Numbered from the stretch's first letter, positions 8,935-18,809 are shown. The stretch is 64,000 nucleotides of DNA from Sulfurospirillum diekertiae (GCF_011769985.2 NZ_CP039734.2:1736001-1800000); one strand, 5' to 3'. The notes: generated from the sequence alone by a model not told the origin. A program made the numbers and translations.

Positions 8935-10039
8935 CTATATAGGTTTAATGTCACGATTGTTCAAGAGTCCATTTTCAATATTATCATGGCACGCCTTACA
9001 ATTCGATGGTTTTCCAATATCGGCTCTTTTAAACACCGCTTTGTCAATCTCTTTGTGGCGGTTTTTCCAAAAAGGCGTTTCAGTAATGGCAAGGTACGTT
9101 TTCTCTTTGTCCAAACTGGCAAGAATCCTCATAGAAGACTCTTTGGTCGATGTCTCAGCACTGTTTTTCACTAAAAATGCTTTAATAGATTCTGTGGTAG
9201 CAGCGTCCAGTGAAGCATCATCGCCAAAATGGTTTTGCAAGGTATCCATCATGCTCACCCACGATTTTGAAGGCAGTAAAAAGGGCGGATAGAGTGTATG
9301 ACAACTGATACACTCTTTGTAAAACGCAGGATTTTCTTTGGCATAATCCATTTTTTGATTGCCATCGGCGATTAGAAGGCTGTTAGGAGAAAGGAGCATG
9401 TAAACAAATGCGAAAAGGGAAAGAGTAATGGCAACAACGCCGAAAGCTTTTTGCACCCATGTGAGTTTAACCCCCTCTTCATTGCCTATCTTATAACCAT
9501 CGACCATCGATTCCAAGGCACGTGATTTATGCAGAAATTTATCGAGTAAAACGCCTGCAATATGCGCAAAAATGACTGCCATAAGGACGTTGGAGAAAAG
9601 CTCATGCACCTCTTTAAAAACCTTCATATCCCTAAACATCGTGTGATTCATAAAGGAAAACAGACCCATACCCTCTTTCACGCCATACGTTAAAGCACCT
9701 GTTGCAACGGTCAAAAACGTCAAAAACGATCATCGCTACAATGGCGTAACTTGACGCTGGATTGTGCCCAATATGCTCTTTTTTGTTGCCAAAAATGGAG
9801 AACATATACTCTTTTAAATCGCTCAGACTAAAGTTAAAATCTTTAAATTTAGAATACTTGACATCCATAAATCCCCACAAGATTCTAAAGAGAAAGAGCA
9901 GTGCGAGCGTATATCCAAGCGCTACATGTAAAGTGAGCAATCGTTTCACTTCGGGGGTTAAAAATGCCGCTAGCATCATCACCATCAAAAGGACATGTGA
10001 GACCCTCGTATAAAGTCCCCACACGAATATTTTTTTCAT
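8935..10039 (-). pseudogene. Cytochrome b561-type / diheme cytochrome c fusion, frameshifted
   Basis: Two overlapping frames together make one protein of about 367 residues. The N-terminal frame from ATG 10039 gives a membrane cytochrome b (TRVSHVLLMVMM, HVALGYTLALLFLF) to SYAIVAMIV. The other frame continues TFLTVATGALTYG, HELFSN, more membrane helices, then a periplasmic diheme part with CISCH and CKACH. The break lies at 9713-9727, where GTTTTTGAC occurs twice in tandem; removing one T from the upstream T5 joins the frames. The ATG overlaps the preceding cytochrome stop (ATGA) and has GGGAG seven bases ahead. The protein would carry electrons from quinol to DHC/SHP. The break may be a sequence error or a real mutation. 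Confidence 0.8.
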
Positions 10040-10491
10040 TCCCATCTCCCGTAATTTGGTATTTTAATCGCGCGTTCCGAATAATTGCCTTGATCGGCCA
10101 AGATATGGCAAGCGCTGCAATTGGACAGTGAACCAACCTCTTTTTGTGTTATCAACCGAGCAGGTACTTCGCGGTGCTCTTTGATAAACTTAGGCGACTC
10201 GGTAATGCGCATGGAATTGTTATTAGCCGCTATTTTACCACTTCCTGCATTACTTACCAGATACGCTAAAATCTGATCATGCTCAGCCTTGCCCAAAGAG
10301 GCATCGGTTCCGAAGTGATCACTGAGATTTCCCATCACTTTTTCCCATGATGTTTTGCTTAAAAGGGCTGGTTGATAGCCAAAGTGGCAACTCGCACACT
10401 CTTTTTGATACAAGGCATTATTCACCGGTGCAACGTTACCCGCAAACGCAAAAGTTAGTCCAAGTGCTGTCATTAAAAATATCTTTTTCAT
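10036..10491 (-). CDS. Diheme cytochrome c (DHC type)
   Basis: The protein has 151 residues with signal peptide MKKIFLMTALGLTFAFA. There are two haem-binding motifs, CASCH at 32-36 and CSACH at 125-129. Their spacing and the SWEKVMGNLSDHFGTDASL segment between them fit the DHC family. The same arrangement recurs in the C-terminal half of the neighbouring cytochrome b fusion, suggesting an old domain duplication. Known DHC proteins pass electrons to SHP, whose gene is next upstream. It is exported to the periplasm. Confidence 0.88.
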   Translation of the reverse strand: MKKIFLMTALGLTFAFAGNVAPVNNALYQKECASCHFGYQPALLSKTSWEKVMGNLSDHFGTDASLGKAEHDQILAYLVSNAGSGKIAANNNSMRITESPKFIKEHREVPARLITQKEVGSLSNCSACHILADQGNYSERAIKIPNYGRWE

Positions 10492-10508
10492 TTTTTTCCT
10501 TTATTTAG

Positions 10509-10580
10509 TTCTGCCGATTCTATCGGCAAGCTTTAGTATCTCAGCGGTTAACGTAGCCAAAAGAGCTTTGCTTTTTTGGC
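10509..10580 (+). repeat. REP-like intergenic repeat, copy 2
   Basis: A left hairpin (CTGCCGAT / ATCGGCA) is followed by AAGCTTTAG, CTCAGCGG, TTAACGTAG and GAGCTTTGC. It lies between the SHP-like and DHC genes. Confidence 0.7.
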
Positions 10581-10583
10581 GTG

Positions 10584-10621
10584 TATAGACTTTGGCAAAA
10601 GTCTATTGGCAAAAGTCTATT
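10584..10621 (-). terminator. Hairpin plus tandem 14-bp duplication at the SHP stop
   Basis: GGCAAAAGTCTATT occurs twice in tandem at 10594-10607 and 10608-10621. Together with ATAGACTTT at 10585-10593 it can form a nine-base-pair stem on the minus strand. The second unit overlaps the SHP stop codon. It probably slows or ends transcription after SHP. Confidence 0.45.
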
Positions 10622-11033
10622 GGTTGATAATGTAGGTTAACACATCACCTTTTTCAAGCGCAGTGCCCTCACGCACAAACACATCGTTAAAATTACGTCT
10701 GAGCCACTTTTGCACTTCCGCAACATCGGTAAGTCGTGTAGGGTTAGCGGAGGGGGCAAGAGCCGTGATGGGCTTGTTGGTGTTAACATTTTGCCCGCTA
10801 TTTTTGAGGTTGTTGGTATGGCATGAGGTACAACTCATCTCGCTTCCTTTTTTACCCGTATGTTTGGATACAAAAAGTTTCTCACCACGCGTGGCATCAA
10901 AGCCTGTAAAGTTTGGATTTTGAGCCTTTGCCTCCGCGCTTAATTCGTTCATGTAGATTTGCATGGGGGCATTAAACGCTTTAGCATTCAACAACGAGAG
11001 GGATAACACTATCAAATAGACTATTTTTTTCAT
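10617..11033 (-). CDS. SHP-like monohaem cytochrome c (DUF1924)
   Basis: This 138-residue exported protein (signal MKKIVYLIVLSLSLLNAKA) has a single haem motif CTSCH at 68-72 and the DUF1924/SHP layout, including FTGFDATRGEKLF ahead of the haem and LRRNFNDVF after it. SHP cytochromes are high-spin and bind oxygen or NO at an asparagine-ligated haem. They are encoded with DHC and a cytochrome b, exactly the set seen here. It is the first gene of this unit. The physiological acceptor is unknown. Confidence 0.82.
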   Translation of the reverse strand: MKKIVYLIVLSLSLLNAKAFNAPMQIYMNELSAEAKAQNPNFTGFDATRGEKLFVSKHTGKKGSEMSCTSCHTNNLKNSGQNVNTNKPITALAPSANPTRLTDVAEVQKWLRRNFNDVFVREGTALEKGDVLTYIINQ

Positions 11034-11123
11034 GATTAACTCCTAAATTGATACTGAAAGTTTAGAATAACAGTGTCAATTTAGGATTGACCTTTCCTTT
11101 ACACTTTCTTTACATGTAAAGAT

Positions 11124-12074
11124 TTATTGCATATCCTCTCGTGGTTCAAATGGGGAGATATTGTTCAAAAACAGAGCACCATAAGGGGTTTGCTTTTCGA
11201 TGTCATAGTAGCACTCTATGAGTGTTTTATCCGAAACAATGGCTCCTTTAATAATACGCAAAATTTTAGCGGCATCCGTTCTTGAAATGTGCGCTGGCGC
11301 TTGGGAAGCAGAGGTAAAATAACGGTGCATGCGGTAAATCAACTTTTTGTTTTGAATCTCCACAATGAGTGAGTCAATCGGCATTTTAAAAAACATAAAA
11401 TTTTGTTTGACATTAATCGAAAAGTAGGCCGTATCCATGCCATAAATCTTCGTCGAGTGCGAGTCAAAAAAGTAGAGGCTTTTGTTGTAGTTGTCATAAA
11501 AGGTGTCGTGCATCAACTCTAAAATCTGTATTTTTTCACTCTTTGTGTAGAAATTACCGATACGCGAAAAGGCAAAACGCAACAAGGATTCGATGGAATA
11601 CCACTCGGTGGATTCAAAGGCATAGTTTGAAATCTGATCATAGCGTAGTTTTTTTAGCGCCACCGCTTCGGCTGAGATGACTCGTTTATAAGGCGTGGGA
11701 ACCACTTTATCCCTATATGCAGGTCCAGGAAACTGCGGATGAATCACAAAACGATCTTGCGCCTCTTTATCTAAAATATACCGAAGTCCACCCTCATAAC
11801 CTTGATCGATAATGCGTATTTCATCTTTGGGAACATGTTCCAACATATCTTCAAAATCAACACCATTACACTCTTTTTCCCAAATAGTGGGGGGATAGCG
11901 AAAGAATTTAGAGATGGAAACTTTCACCTCAGGGGAAGGTTCTTTAGTCACCAACTTATCAATCCACGCCGTAAGGGTACGACGGTCTTTATTGATGATG
12001 GCTGCAAACTTAGAGATACTCAAACCCGAACGGTTGTAAATCGCCACTATTTTTTCAATAGCATTATCGTACAT
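11124..12074 (-). CDS. HTH regulator divergent from the prp operon
   Basis: This 316-residue protein has an N-terminal helix-turn-helix (ISKFAAIINKDRRTLTAWIDKL, inside the first 45 residues) and a long C-terminal part that I do not recognise; no sigma-54 ATPase or GntR/LysR effector domain is visible. I place the start at ATG 12074, which has AAGGTGG eight bases ahead, rather than ATG 12104, which has none. It is divergent from prpE with a gap of about 160 bases, so it is the best candidate regulator of propionate breakdown here and would replace the usual PrpR. An exact dispersed palindrome follows its stop (11109-11120). Confidence 0.65.
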   Translation of the reverse strand: MYDNAIEKIVAIYNRSGLSISKFAAIINKDRRTLTAWIDKLVTKEPSPEVKVSISKFFRYPPTIWEKECNGVDFEDMLEHVPKDEIRIIDQGYEGGLRYILDKEAQDRFVIHPQFPGPAYRDKVVPTPYKRVISAEAVALKKLRYDQISNYAFESTEWYSIESLLRFAFSRIGNFYTKSEKIQILELMHDTFYDNYNKSLYFFDSHSTKIYGMDTAYFSINVKQNFMFFKMPIDSLIVEIQNKKLIYRMHRYFTSASQAPAHISRTDAAKILRIIKGAIVSDKTLIECYYDIEKQTPYGALFLNNISPFEPREDMQ

Positions 12075-12196
12075 AGAGCCCACCTTGGTACTTTTTTGAT
12101 ACATTTTGTATAAAAACTGTACGAGTCTAGCATCTATGTCTGAAAATTGTATTAAAAAATCAAAACTAGTACACTGAATTAAACCTTAAGTCGTTA

Positions 12197-12202
12197 TATA
12201 AT
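12197..12202 (+). promoter_or_regulatory. Candidate -10 box of prpE
   Basis: TATAAT lies 30 bases before the prpE GTG. Several GTAC half-sites (for example CTGTACGAG, CTAGTACAC, TTTGTACTAC) surround it between 12085 and 12222 and could bind the divergent regulator. No clear full palindrome was found. Confidence 0.45.
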
Positions 12203-12231
12203 TGTTCAAAATTTGTACTACAGGAGATCAC

Positions 12232-14144
12232 GTGTCATCGAAGTATGAGTCAACTTACAAAGAATCCATTGAAAATCCCGAAAAATTTTGGGCACAAGCG
12301 GCGACAAAAGTGCATTGGTACCACCAATGGGACAAAGTCTTAGATGTCGTCGATAACCACTATAGATGGTTTGTTGGCGGATGTATGAACAGCTGTTACA
12401 ATGCGCGATGGATTTACATATAGACAACGGTAGAGGTGACCAACTTGCTATCATTTATGACTCACCTGTCACCGATACCAAACGCACCTATACCTATAGA
12501 GAACTTCGCCAAAGAGTCTCGAAAACGGCGTCGATTTTGGTGAATAAAGGTGTCGTGAAAGGTGATCGTGTCGTCATCTATATGCCGATGATCCCCGAAG
12601 CAGTCATTGCGATGTTAGCCTGCGCGCGCATTGGAGCGATTCACTCGGTTGTGTTTGGTGGATTTGCAGCACATGAGTTGGCTACGCGAATAGACGATGC
12701 GAAACCTCGTGTCATCATCAGCGCATCGTGCGGTATTGAGATCAGTAAGCTGATTAAATACAAACCGCTTTTAGATGAAGCGATCAAACAATCCACCCAT
12801 AAACCTACGACATGTCTTATTTGGCAACGTCCACAAGAGCGAGCGAATATGCTTCCATGGCGTGACATAGACTGGGAGATGGAAGAGGAAAAAGCAGGCT
12901 TAGTCGAGTGCGTTCCTGTGGATGCTACCGATCCACTTTACATTCTCTATACCTCAGGAACCACAGGCAAACCTAAAGGCGTTATACGAAGCAATGGTGG
13001 TCACTCGGTTGCGATGAAATGGTCAATGGACAATGTCTACAATGCCAAACCGGGTGATGTTTTCTGGGCAGCCAGTGATGTCGGTTGGGTTGTAGGACAC
13101 TCGTACATTGTCTATGGTCCTTTGATGAACGGATGTACGACCATTGTCTATGAAGGAAAGCCTGTACGAACGCCCAATCCTGGTGCATTTTGGAGAGTCT
13201 GTGATGAATACAAAGTCAATATCCTTTTTGCAGCCCCTACTGCATTTCGTGCTATTAAAAAAGAAGATAGCAAAGGCGAATGGGTCAAAAAGTATGATCT
13301 AAGCGCGCTTAAAAGTATTTTCCTAGCAGGGGAACGTTGCGATAGCGATACGCTAGAGTGGATTACGAAAATCACCAATAAACCAGCGATTGACCACTGG
13401 TGGCAAACCGAAACGGGTTGGGCAATCGCCGCCAATCCTATGGGACTTGACCCAATGCCTATTAAAGCGGGTTCTCCTACCAAACCTATGCCAGGGTTTA
13501 ATCTCAAAGTCCTTGATGAACAAGGCAATGAGTGCAAACCCAATCAACTAGGCAACTTGGTGCTTAAACTTCCGCTTCCGCCTTCGTGTTTAATGAGCAT
13601 TTGGTCAGATGATCAACGCTATAAAAAATCCTACCTTAACTTCTACCCCGGTTACTATCTCACGGGTGATAGCGGCTACATCGATGAAGATGGCTATGTG
13701 TGGGTTATGGGACGAATGGATGGTGTCATCAATGTTGCAGGACACCGCCTTTCCACAGGAGAGATGGAAGAAGTCATTTCTAAACATCCCGATGTGGCAG
13801 AGTGTGCGGTGATTGGCGTGGATGATGAACTTAAAGGCGAAGTACCGATGGCATTTGTAGTGCTCAAAGACGGCATCGAGCGTGACAATCGTTCCATCGC
13901 AGATGGCGTTATACAACTGGTGCGTGAAGAAATCGGTGCGGTGGCAGGACTGAAGCTGGCTACTGTCATTGAAAAGCTTCCTAAAACCCGTAGCGGTAAG
14001 ATTTTACGAGCCACTATGCGCTCAATGGTAGATGGTAAAGAGTGGAGTATGCCCTCCACCATTGAAGACGAAAGTGTTTTAGCAGGTATTCAACAATCAA
14101 TCGAAAAACTGGGATACCCCATCCCTAAAAAAGGAAAAAAATGA
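12232..14144 (+). pseudogene. prpE: Propionyl-CoA synthetase PrpE, frameshifted near the N-terminus
   Basis: PrpE activates propionate to propionyl-CoA via an adenylate. The GTG start at 12232 has AGGAG five bases ahead and gives YESTYKESIENPEKFW through NHYRWFVGG and CYNA, the family's N-terminus. The frame then breaks at GCGCG (12403-12407) and continues two bases out of phase as MDLHIDNGRGDQLAIIYDSP. Removing one CG gives 636 residues, the usual length. The main frame keeps LYILYTSGTTGKPKG, DHWWQTETGW and the C-terminal KTRSGKILRATM with the modifiable lysine. As written, only an internal start would give a protein lacking about 55 residues. Sequence error or recent mutation are both possible. 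Confidence 0.85.
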
Positions 14145-15028
14145 GTATGATCAGTGCAGGTTCACTCTTTAGAAAAGCGGTCAGCGAGAACCATCCACTT
14201 CAAATTGTTGGTGTTATTAACGCCTACAGCGCGATGCAAGCAGAGCGTGTTGGGCATAAAGCGCTCTACCTTAGCGGCGCAGGTGTTGCCAATGCGAGCA
14301 TTGGACTTCCCGATCTGGGCATGACCAACTTAGAAGATGTGTGCATTGATGTCAGACGCATCACCTCTGCTTCTTCTTTGCCTCTCTTAGTCGATGCGGA
14401 CACCGGTTGGGGTGGCGCTTTTAACATCGCTCGTACCATCAAAGAACTGACCCGTGCAGGTGCGGCGGCATGTCACATTGAAGACCAAGTCGCACAAAAA
14501 CGTTGTGGTCATCGTCCGAACAAAGAACTCGTCAGTAAAGAAGAGATGTGTGACCGCATCAAAGCTGCGATGGACGGTAAAATTGACGATGAGTTCGTAG
14601 TGATGGCACGCACCGACGCACACGCGATGGAAGGTCAAGCCGCAGCACTTGAAAGGGCTCAAGCATACGTTGAAGCAGGAGCGGATATGATCTTTGCTGA
14701 AGCCATTCATACGCTTGCAGAGTACAAACAATTTACCAAAATTATTAAAGTGCCTGTGCTTGCCAACATCACCGAATTTGGTCAAACACCCTACTTTACA
14801 TGTAAAGAGTTAGAGTCTGTCGGCATTGCTATGGTGCTCTACCCACTCTCAGGGTTTCGCGCGATGAATCAAGCTACGTTGACGGTCTTTAAAGATATTT
14901 TGAAAAATGGCAGTCAGAAAAATTCGATTCCTCTCATGCAAACGCGTACTGAGCTTTACGATATGTTGAACTACCATTCTTTTGAAGAGAAAATTGACGC
15001 ACTCTTTACATGTAAAGATAAAAAATAA
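14141..15028 (+). CDS. prpB: Methylisocitrate lyase PrpB
   Basis: The 295-residue enzyme splits 2-methylisocitrate into pyruvate and succinate, the last step of the methylcitrate cycle. It shows [16 protein letters not shown], the metal-binding VDADTGWGG and the catalytic [10 protein letters not shown] with Cys122. Its ATG overlaps the prpE stop (ATGA). Two dispersed palindromes lie inside the coding region and encode FTCK, at 14795 and at 15005; the second makes up the C-terminal FTCKDKK, so the protein end seems to be shaped by the repeat. Confidence 0.95.
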   Translation: MSMISAGSLFRKAVSENHPLQIVGVINAYSAMQAERVGHKALYLSGAGVANASIGLPDLGMTNLEDVCIDVRRITSASSLPLLVDADTGWGGAFNIARTIKELTRAGAAACHIEDQVAQKRCGHRPNKELVSKEEMCDRIKAAMDGKIDDEFVVMARTDAHAMEGQAAALERAQAYVEAGADMIFAEAIHTLAEYKQFTKIIKVPVLANITEFGQTPYFTCKELESVGIAMVLYPLSGFRAMNQATLTVFKDILKNGSQKNSIPLMQTRTELYDMLNYHSFEEKIDALFTCKDKK

Positions 15029-15042
15029 TCGCTTACATGTAA
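15005..15042. repeat. Palindrome pair at the prpB end
   Basis: An exact TTTACATGTAAA at 15005 overlaps the prpB C-terminus, and CTTACATGTAAA follows at 15031. The pair can fold into a hairpin between prpB and prpC. Confidence 0.7.
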
Positions 15043-15045
15043 AAC

Positions 15046-15100
15046 TTTCTGCCAACACCGTTGGCAAGCTTTAGCGCCCTCGTGGCTAACGTAGGTAAAA
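15046..15100 (+). repeat. REP-like intergenic repeat, copy 3
   Basis: The hairpin CTGCCAAC / GTTGGCA is followed by AAGCTTTAGCGCCCT and GTGGCTAACGTAGG. The right end is cut short ahead of the prpC ribosome binding site. It lies inside the prp operon. Confidence 0.7.
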
Positions 15101-15117
15101 ATGAAAAAGGATAAAGA

Positions 15118-16245
15118 ATGCAAGCAAAAGAGACAAAAAAAACGGGTGGTCTTGCGGGAATTGTGGCAGGACGTTCAGCCATTTGCACCGTTGGAACGGG
15201 TCATGGGCTCAATTATCGAGGCTATGATATTTACGATCTGGCTCAAAATGCAACCTTTGAAGAGGTATCGTACCTTTTAACTAAGGGTATTTTACCCACA
15301 CAAAGTGAACTTGATACGTATAAAAAAGAGCTTATCAAAGCACGTGCCCTACCTGAGGCACTTAAGGTCGTACTTAAAAATTTACCTAAAAATGCTCATC
15401 CGATGGATATTATGCGTACAGGCTGTTCAGCACTCGGGTGCTTAGAACCCGAAGCCGATAATTTTAGCGATCAAGATGCGAAGATTACCCGTTTGATGGG
15501 CATTTTCCCTTCCATTTTACTTTACTGGCATCATTACCATATCAATGGCAAAGAAATCGACACGAATAGCACGCAAGATACGATTGGTGGCTATTTTTTG
15601 GAAAAATTGCACAACAAACAACCCAGCGAACTCTGGATTAAAGCGATGCATGTCTCGTTAATTCTCTATGCGGAGCACGAGTTTAACGCATCAACGTTTG
15701 CGGCACGCATCGGGGCATCGACACTTTCAGACATCTATTCAGCGATTACCGCGGCGATTGGTGTACTTCGAGGCCCTTTGCATGGTGGAGCAAATGAAGC
15801 GGCGATGGAGCTTATTTCTGAGTACACTTCAGCATCGCAAGCGACTACGGGCATTCACGCAAAACTGGAAGCAAAAGCTAAAATCATGGGCTTTGGACAC
15901 CGTGTTTATGTGAGTAACGACCCACGTAATATTGTCATCAAAGAGTGGTCACGCAAACTAGCGGATGATGTGGGAAATGCTACCATCTTCCCAATTTCCG
16001 AGGCGATTGAAAAAGTGATGTGGGATGAGAAAAAACTCTTCCCCAATCTTGATTTTTACAGCGCGTCAACCTACCATTTTATGGGCATCCCCACAGCGTA
16101 TTTCACGCCTATTTTTGTGATGAGTCGCACAGCGGGTTGGGCAGCACATGTGGTCGAACAACGCGGAGACAACAAACTGATTCGTCCAAGCTCTGAGTAC
16201 ATAGGACCAGAGAATCGAGCCTATGTTGATATTAAAAATAGATAA
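15118..16245 (+). CDS. prpC: 2-methylcitrate synthase PrpC
   Basis: The 375-residue citrate synthase-family enzyme condenses propionyl-CoA with oxaloacetate. It carries TVGTGHGLNYRGYDI near the front, the catalytic-histidine loops GPLHGGANEAAM and GFGHRVY, and DFYSASTYHFMGIP with the catalytic Asp region, a form typical of methylcitrate rather than housekeeping citrate synthases. An AAAGGAT-type binding site precedes the ATG. It is separated from prpB by palindromes and a REP-like repeat. Confidence 0.95.
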   Translation: MQAKETKKTGGLAGIVAGRSAICTVGTGHGLNYRGYDIYDLAQNATFEEVSYLLTKGILPTQSELDTYKKELIKARALPEALKVVLKNLPKNAHPMDIMRTGCSALGCLEPEADNFSDQDAKITRLMGIFPSILLYWHHYHINGKEIDTNSTQDTIGGYFLEKLHNKQPSELWIKAMHVSLILYAEHEFNASTFAARIGASTLSDIYSAITAAIGVLRGPLHGGANEAAMELISEYTSASQATTGIHAKLEAKAKIMGFGHRVYVSNDPRNIVIKEWSRKLADDVGNATIFPISEAIEKVMWDEKKLFPNLDFYSASTYHFMGIPTAYFTPIFVMSRTAGWAAHVVEQRGDNKLIRPSSEYIGPENRAYVDIKNR

Positions 16246-16258
16246 TTAAAGGAATCAT

Positions 16259-17713
16259 ATGAGTACAGATATGGGTATTTTAGATACCAAGCGACCCGAA
16301 TTTGACCCACTTTTAACCGACATTGCACGTTACGCTTTTGAGTTTAAGATCCAAAGTGAAGATGCGTATGAGACAGCACGTTACTGTTTAATGGATACCC
16401 TAGGATGCGGACTTTTAGCACTTAAATTTCCGCAATGCACCAAACTTTTAGGCCCTGTCGTTCCAGGCGCTTCCATGCCCTATTTGGGGGCAAAAGTCCC
16501 TGGGACTTCTTACCAGCTCGACCCAGAACGCGCCGCGTTCAATGTCGGTGCAATGGTGCGATGGCTTGATTTTAACGACACTTGGTTAGCGGCTGAATGG
16601 GGACATCCAAGCGACAACTTAGGCGCTATTTGGGCAGTGGGCGATTACATCAGCCGTCGCAATATCAGCGAGGGCAAAGCACCTCTAAAAGTCAAAGACA
16701 TTTTGACCGCAATGATCAAAGCACATGAGATTCAAGGTATTTTAGCGCTTGAAAACTGCTTCAACAAAGAGGGAATGGATCACGTACTTTTAGTCCGTGT
16801 GGCTTCCACAGCGGTTGCGGCGGCAATGCTCGGAGGCACATTTGAAGAGATCAGAAATGCGGTTTCGCATGCGTGGATTGATGGTGGAGCACTGCGTTGT
16901 TACCGTCATGCGCCCAATACGGGTTCACGCAAATCATGGGCAGCAGGTGATGCTAGCAGTCGCGGTGTCAATCTTGCCCTTAAAGCACTGGCAGGAGAAA
17001 TGGGTTATCCATCCGCTCTCAGTGCTAAATTTTGGGGTTATGAAGATGTCAAAATGGGAGGTAAGAAACTGACCATTCCACAACCATTTGGCAGTTATGT
17101 AATGGAGCAAGTGTTGTTTAAAATCAGCTTCCCTGCCGAATTTCATGCCCAAACAGCGGTTGAATGTGCGGTAAAATTGCACAATGAAGTGAAAGACAGG
17201 CTGGATAAAATTGAAAGCATTGTCATTACGACTCAAGAGTCAGGGCATCGCATTATCAACAAAGTAGGACCTCTTGCTAACCCTGCCGATCGTGACCACT
17301 GCATTCAATACATGGTTGCCATTCCCTTGATCCACGGAACGTTAGTAGCAGAACATTATGAAGATACGTTTGCGAATGATCCTCGTGTTGATCAGCTTCG
17401 CAATAAAATGGAAGTGGTCGTCGATCCTCGCTACACCAAAGAGTACCTTGAGGCCGATAAACGCTCCATCGCCAATGCGGTGCAAATTTTCTACAAAGAT
17501 GGCACACAAAGTGAAAAAGTCGAAGTTGAGTACCCTATTGGGCATAAACGAAGACGTGTCGAGGGCATTCCGCTTCTCATTTCAAAATTCAAGCACAATC
17601 TATCAGGAAGACTTAGCCCGAAACAATGTGCGACGATAGAGCGTGCGTGTGCGGATCAAGCCAGCCTAGAAGCCATGAATTTCAATGAATTGAGTGACCT
17701 CTTTGCACTTTAA
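16259..17713 (+). CDS. prpD: 2-methylcitrate dehydratase PrpD
   Basis: The 484-residue MmgE/PrpD-family enzyme dehydrates 2-methylcitrate to 2-methyl-cis-aconitate. Recognisable segments are RWLDFNDTW near residue 100, [30 protein letters not shown], and a [13 protein letters not shown] motif. It follows prpC by 13 bases with AAAGGAA as binding site. No acnD/prpF pair is present, so the hydration step would fall to a general aconitase elsewhere. Confidence 0.95.
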   Translation: MSTDMGILDTKRPEFDPLLTDIARYAFEFKIQSEDAYETARYCLMDTLGCGLLALKFPQCTKLLGPVVPGASMPYLGAKVPGTSYQLDPERAAFNVGAMVRWLDFNDTWLAAEWGHPSDNLGAIWAVGDYISRRNISEGKAPLKVKDILTAMIKAHEIQGILALENCFNKEGMDHVLLVRVASTAVAAAMLGGTFEEIRNAVSHAWIDGGALRCYRHAPNTGSRKSWAAGDASSRGVNLALKALAGEMGYPSALSAKFWGYEDVKMGGKKLTIPQPFGSYVMEQVLFKISFPAEFHAQTAVECAVKLHNEVKDRLDKIESIVITTQESGHRIINKVGPLANPADRDHCIQYMVAIPLIHGTLVAEHYEDTFANDPRVDQLRNKMEVVVDPRYTKEYLEADKRSIANAVQIFYKDGTQSEKVEVEYPIGHKRRRVEGIPLLISKFKHNLSGRLSPKQCATIERACADQASLEAMNFNELSDLFAL

Positions 17714-17719
17714 GCGCTG

Positions 17720-17745
17720 AAAGCCCTTTATTAAGGGCTTTATTC
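17720..17745 (+). terminator. Rho-independent terminator of the prp operon
   Basis: AAAGCCCTT and AAGGGCTTT pair around a TATT loop, followed by a T-rich run, seven bases after the prpD stop. Confidence 0.8.
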
Positions 17746-17812
17746 TTTATCTTTTTCGTTAACATTTCTAATGTACAATAGCATATCTCGTTTTTACATG
17801 TAAGGACTTTTT

Positions 17813-18295
17813 ATGCGTACACTTATAACGACCATCCTTCTGTTCGCTACATTTTTGCTCAGTGGCTGTGCCCCCAAAGAGGTCAATTTAGCCACCATTA
17901 ATCCTGTCTTTAAACCCATGCCAGATCAAATTATTGCCGTGTATAATCCAGACCAAGATACGATTATATTCCACGAATTTTCACTTAAAAATGCTATTTT
18001 AGTTGAACAAACATGGGGAAAAGTCTTGCCATTTCGCGTTGAATTTATGGATTTGTGGGTAACAGGACTCGGACATGATCTTCGCCGCCTTACCAATGGT
18101 AATGCCGAAACGATCAAAGATGCCCTCATGTACAATGCAGGTTTGCAAGGAATGCAAACGTTACATGTAAACGAAAAAGATTATATTATCAATTATGAAT
18201 TCGCACGCGATATGGTCACCGCCATTGATCGCTATGAAGAAAAGGTCAAACGCTATGAAAGAGACCGTGAGTTTCCCTTTCTTTTAAGGCGCTAG
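17813..18295 (+). CDS. Putative lipoprotein, 160 aa
   Basis: The N-terminus MRTLITTILLFATF followed by LLSGC is a lipoprotein signal with lipidated Cys19, so the protein should be membrane-anchored on the periplasmic side. The rest is soluble and not recognised. A palindrome variant sits just before the ATG (17793-17804), and another inside the gene encodes TLHVNEKD (18161). No operon partner is seen; the next gene is separated by a REP-like repeat. Confidence 0.7.
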   Translation: MRTLITTILLFATFLLSGCAPKEVNLATINPVFKPMPDQIIAVYNPDQDTIIFHEFSLKNAILVEQTWGKVLPFRVEFMDLWVTGLGHDLRRLTNGNAETIKDALMYNAGLQGMQTLHVNEKDYIINYEFARDMVTAIDRYEEKVKRYERDREFPFLLRR

Positions 18296-18371
18296 AGACT
18301 GTTTAGCTTTTTTTGAGGCGAGCTTTGGCATACTTATTTTAAAAGAGCTCTGCAAGAACTCTTTATATCAC

Positions 18372-18443
18372 GGCTTTTAGGCAAAGCCTAAAAGCCTACG
18401 CTAAGCCGCTGTGGCGCTAAAGCTAGCCTCTTGCGAGGCAGAA
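18372..18443 (-). repeat. REP-like intergenic repeat, copy 4
   Basis: On the minus strand it reads CTGCCTC-hairpin-GAGGCTAGC, TTTAGCGCCACAGCGG, CTTAGCGTAG, then a second hairpin GGCTTTTAGGC / GCCTAAAAGCC. It is the most complete copy and lies between the lipoprotein and yjdM. Confidence 0.75.
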
Positions 18444-18470
18444 AAATTCTAATAATGAAGCGAGAATACG

Positions 18471-18809
18471 ATGCAACTACCTGCCTGCCCTAAATGTAAC
18501 TGTGAATATACCTACGAAGATGGCGAGATGATCATCTGTCCTGAATGTGCTCATGAATGGCCTAAAAATGGCGCTTCAAGTGAAGAGAGTGTCAATGTCA
18601 TTAAAGATGCACATGGTACTATTTTAGCGGATGGTGACACCGTTGTGGTCATTAAAGACTTGAAACTCAAAGGCTCATCTGCCGTCATCAAAGGTGGCAC
18701 CAAAGTGAAAAATATCCGTTTAAATTTCGAGAGCGACCACAATCTTGACTGTAAAGTCGATGGTATTGGCGCAATGGGACTTAAATCAGAATTTGTGAAA
18801 AAAGCCTAA
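18471..18809 (+). CDS. YjdM/PhnA zinc-ribbon protein
   Basis: This 112-residue soluble protein has an N-terminal zinc ribbon with Cys6, Cys9, Cys23 and Cys26, and the family core [17 protein letters not shown] followed by [11 protein letters not shown]. It is the family once named PhnA and thought to be tied to phosphonate use; the true function is unknown. Its stop overlaps the convergent azlD stop by four bases. Confidence 0.88.
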   Translation: MQLPACPKCNCEYTYEDGEMIICPECAHEWPKNGASSEESVNVIKDAHGTILADGDTVVVIKDLKLKGSSAVIKGGTKVKNIRLNFESDHNLDCKVDGIGAMGLKSEFVKKA

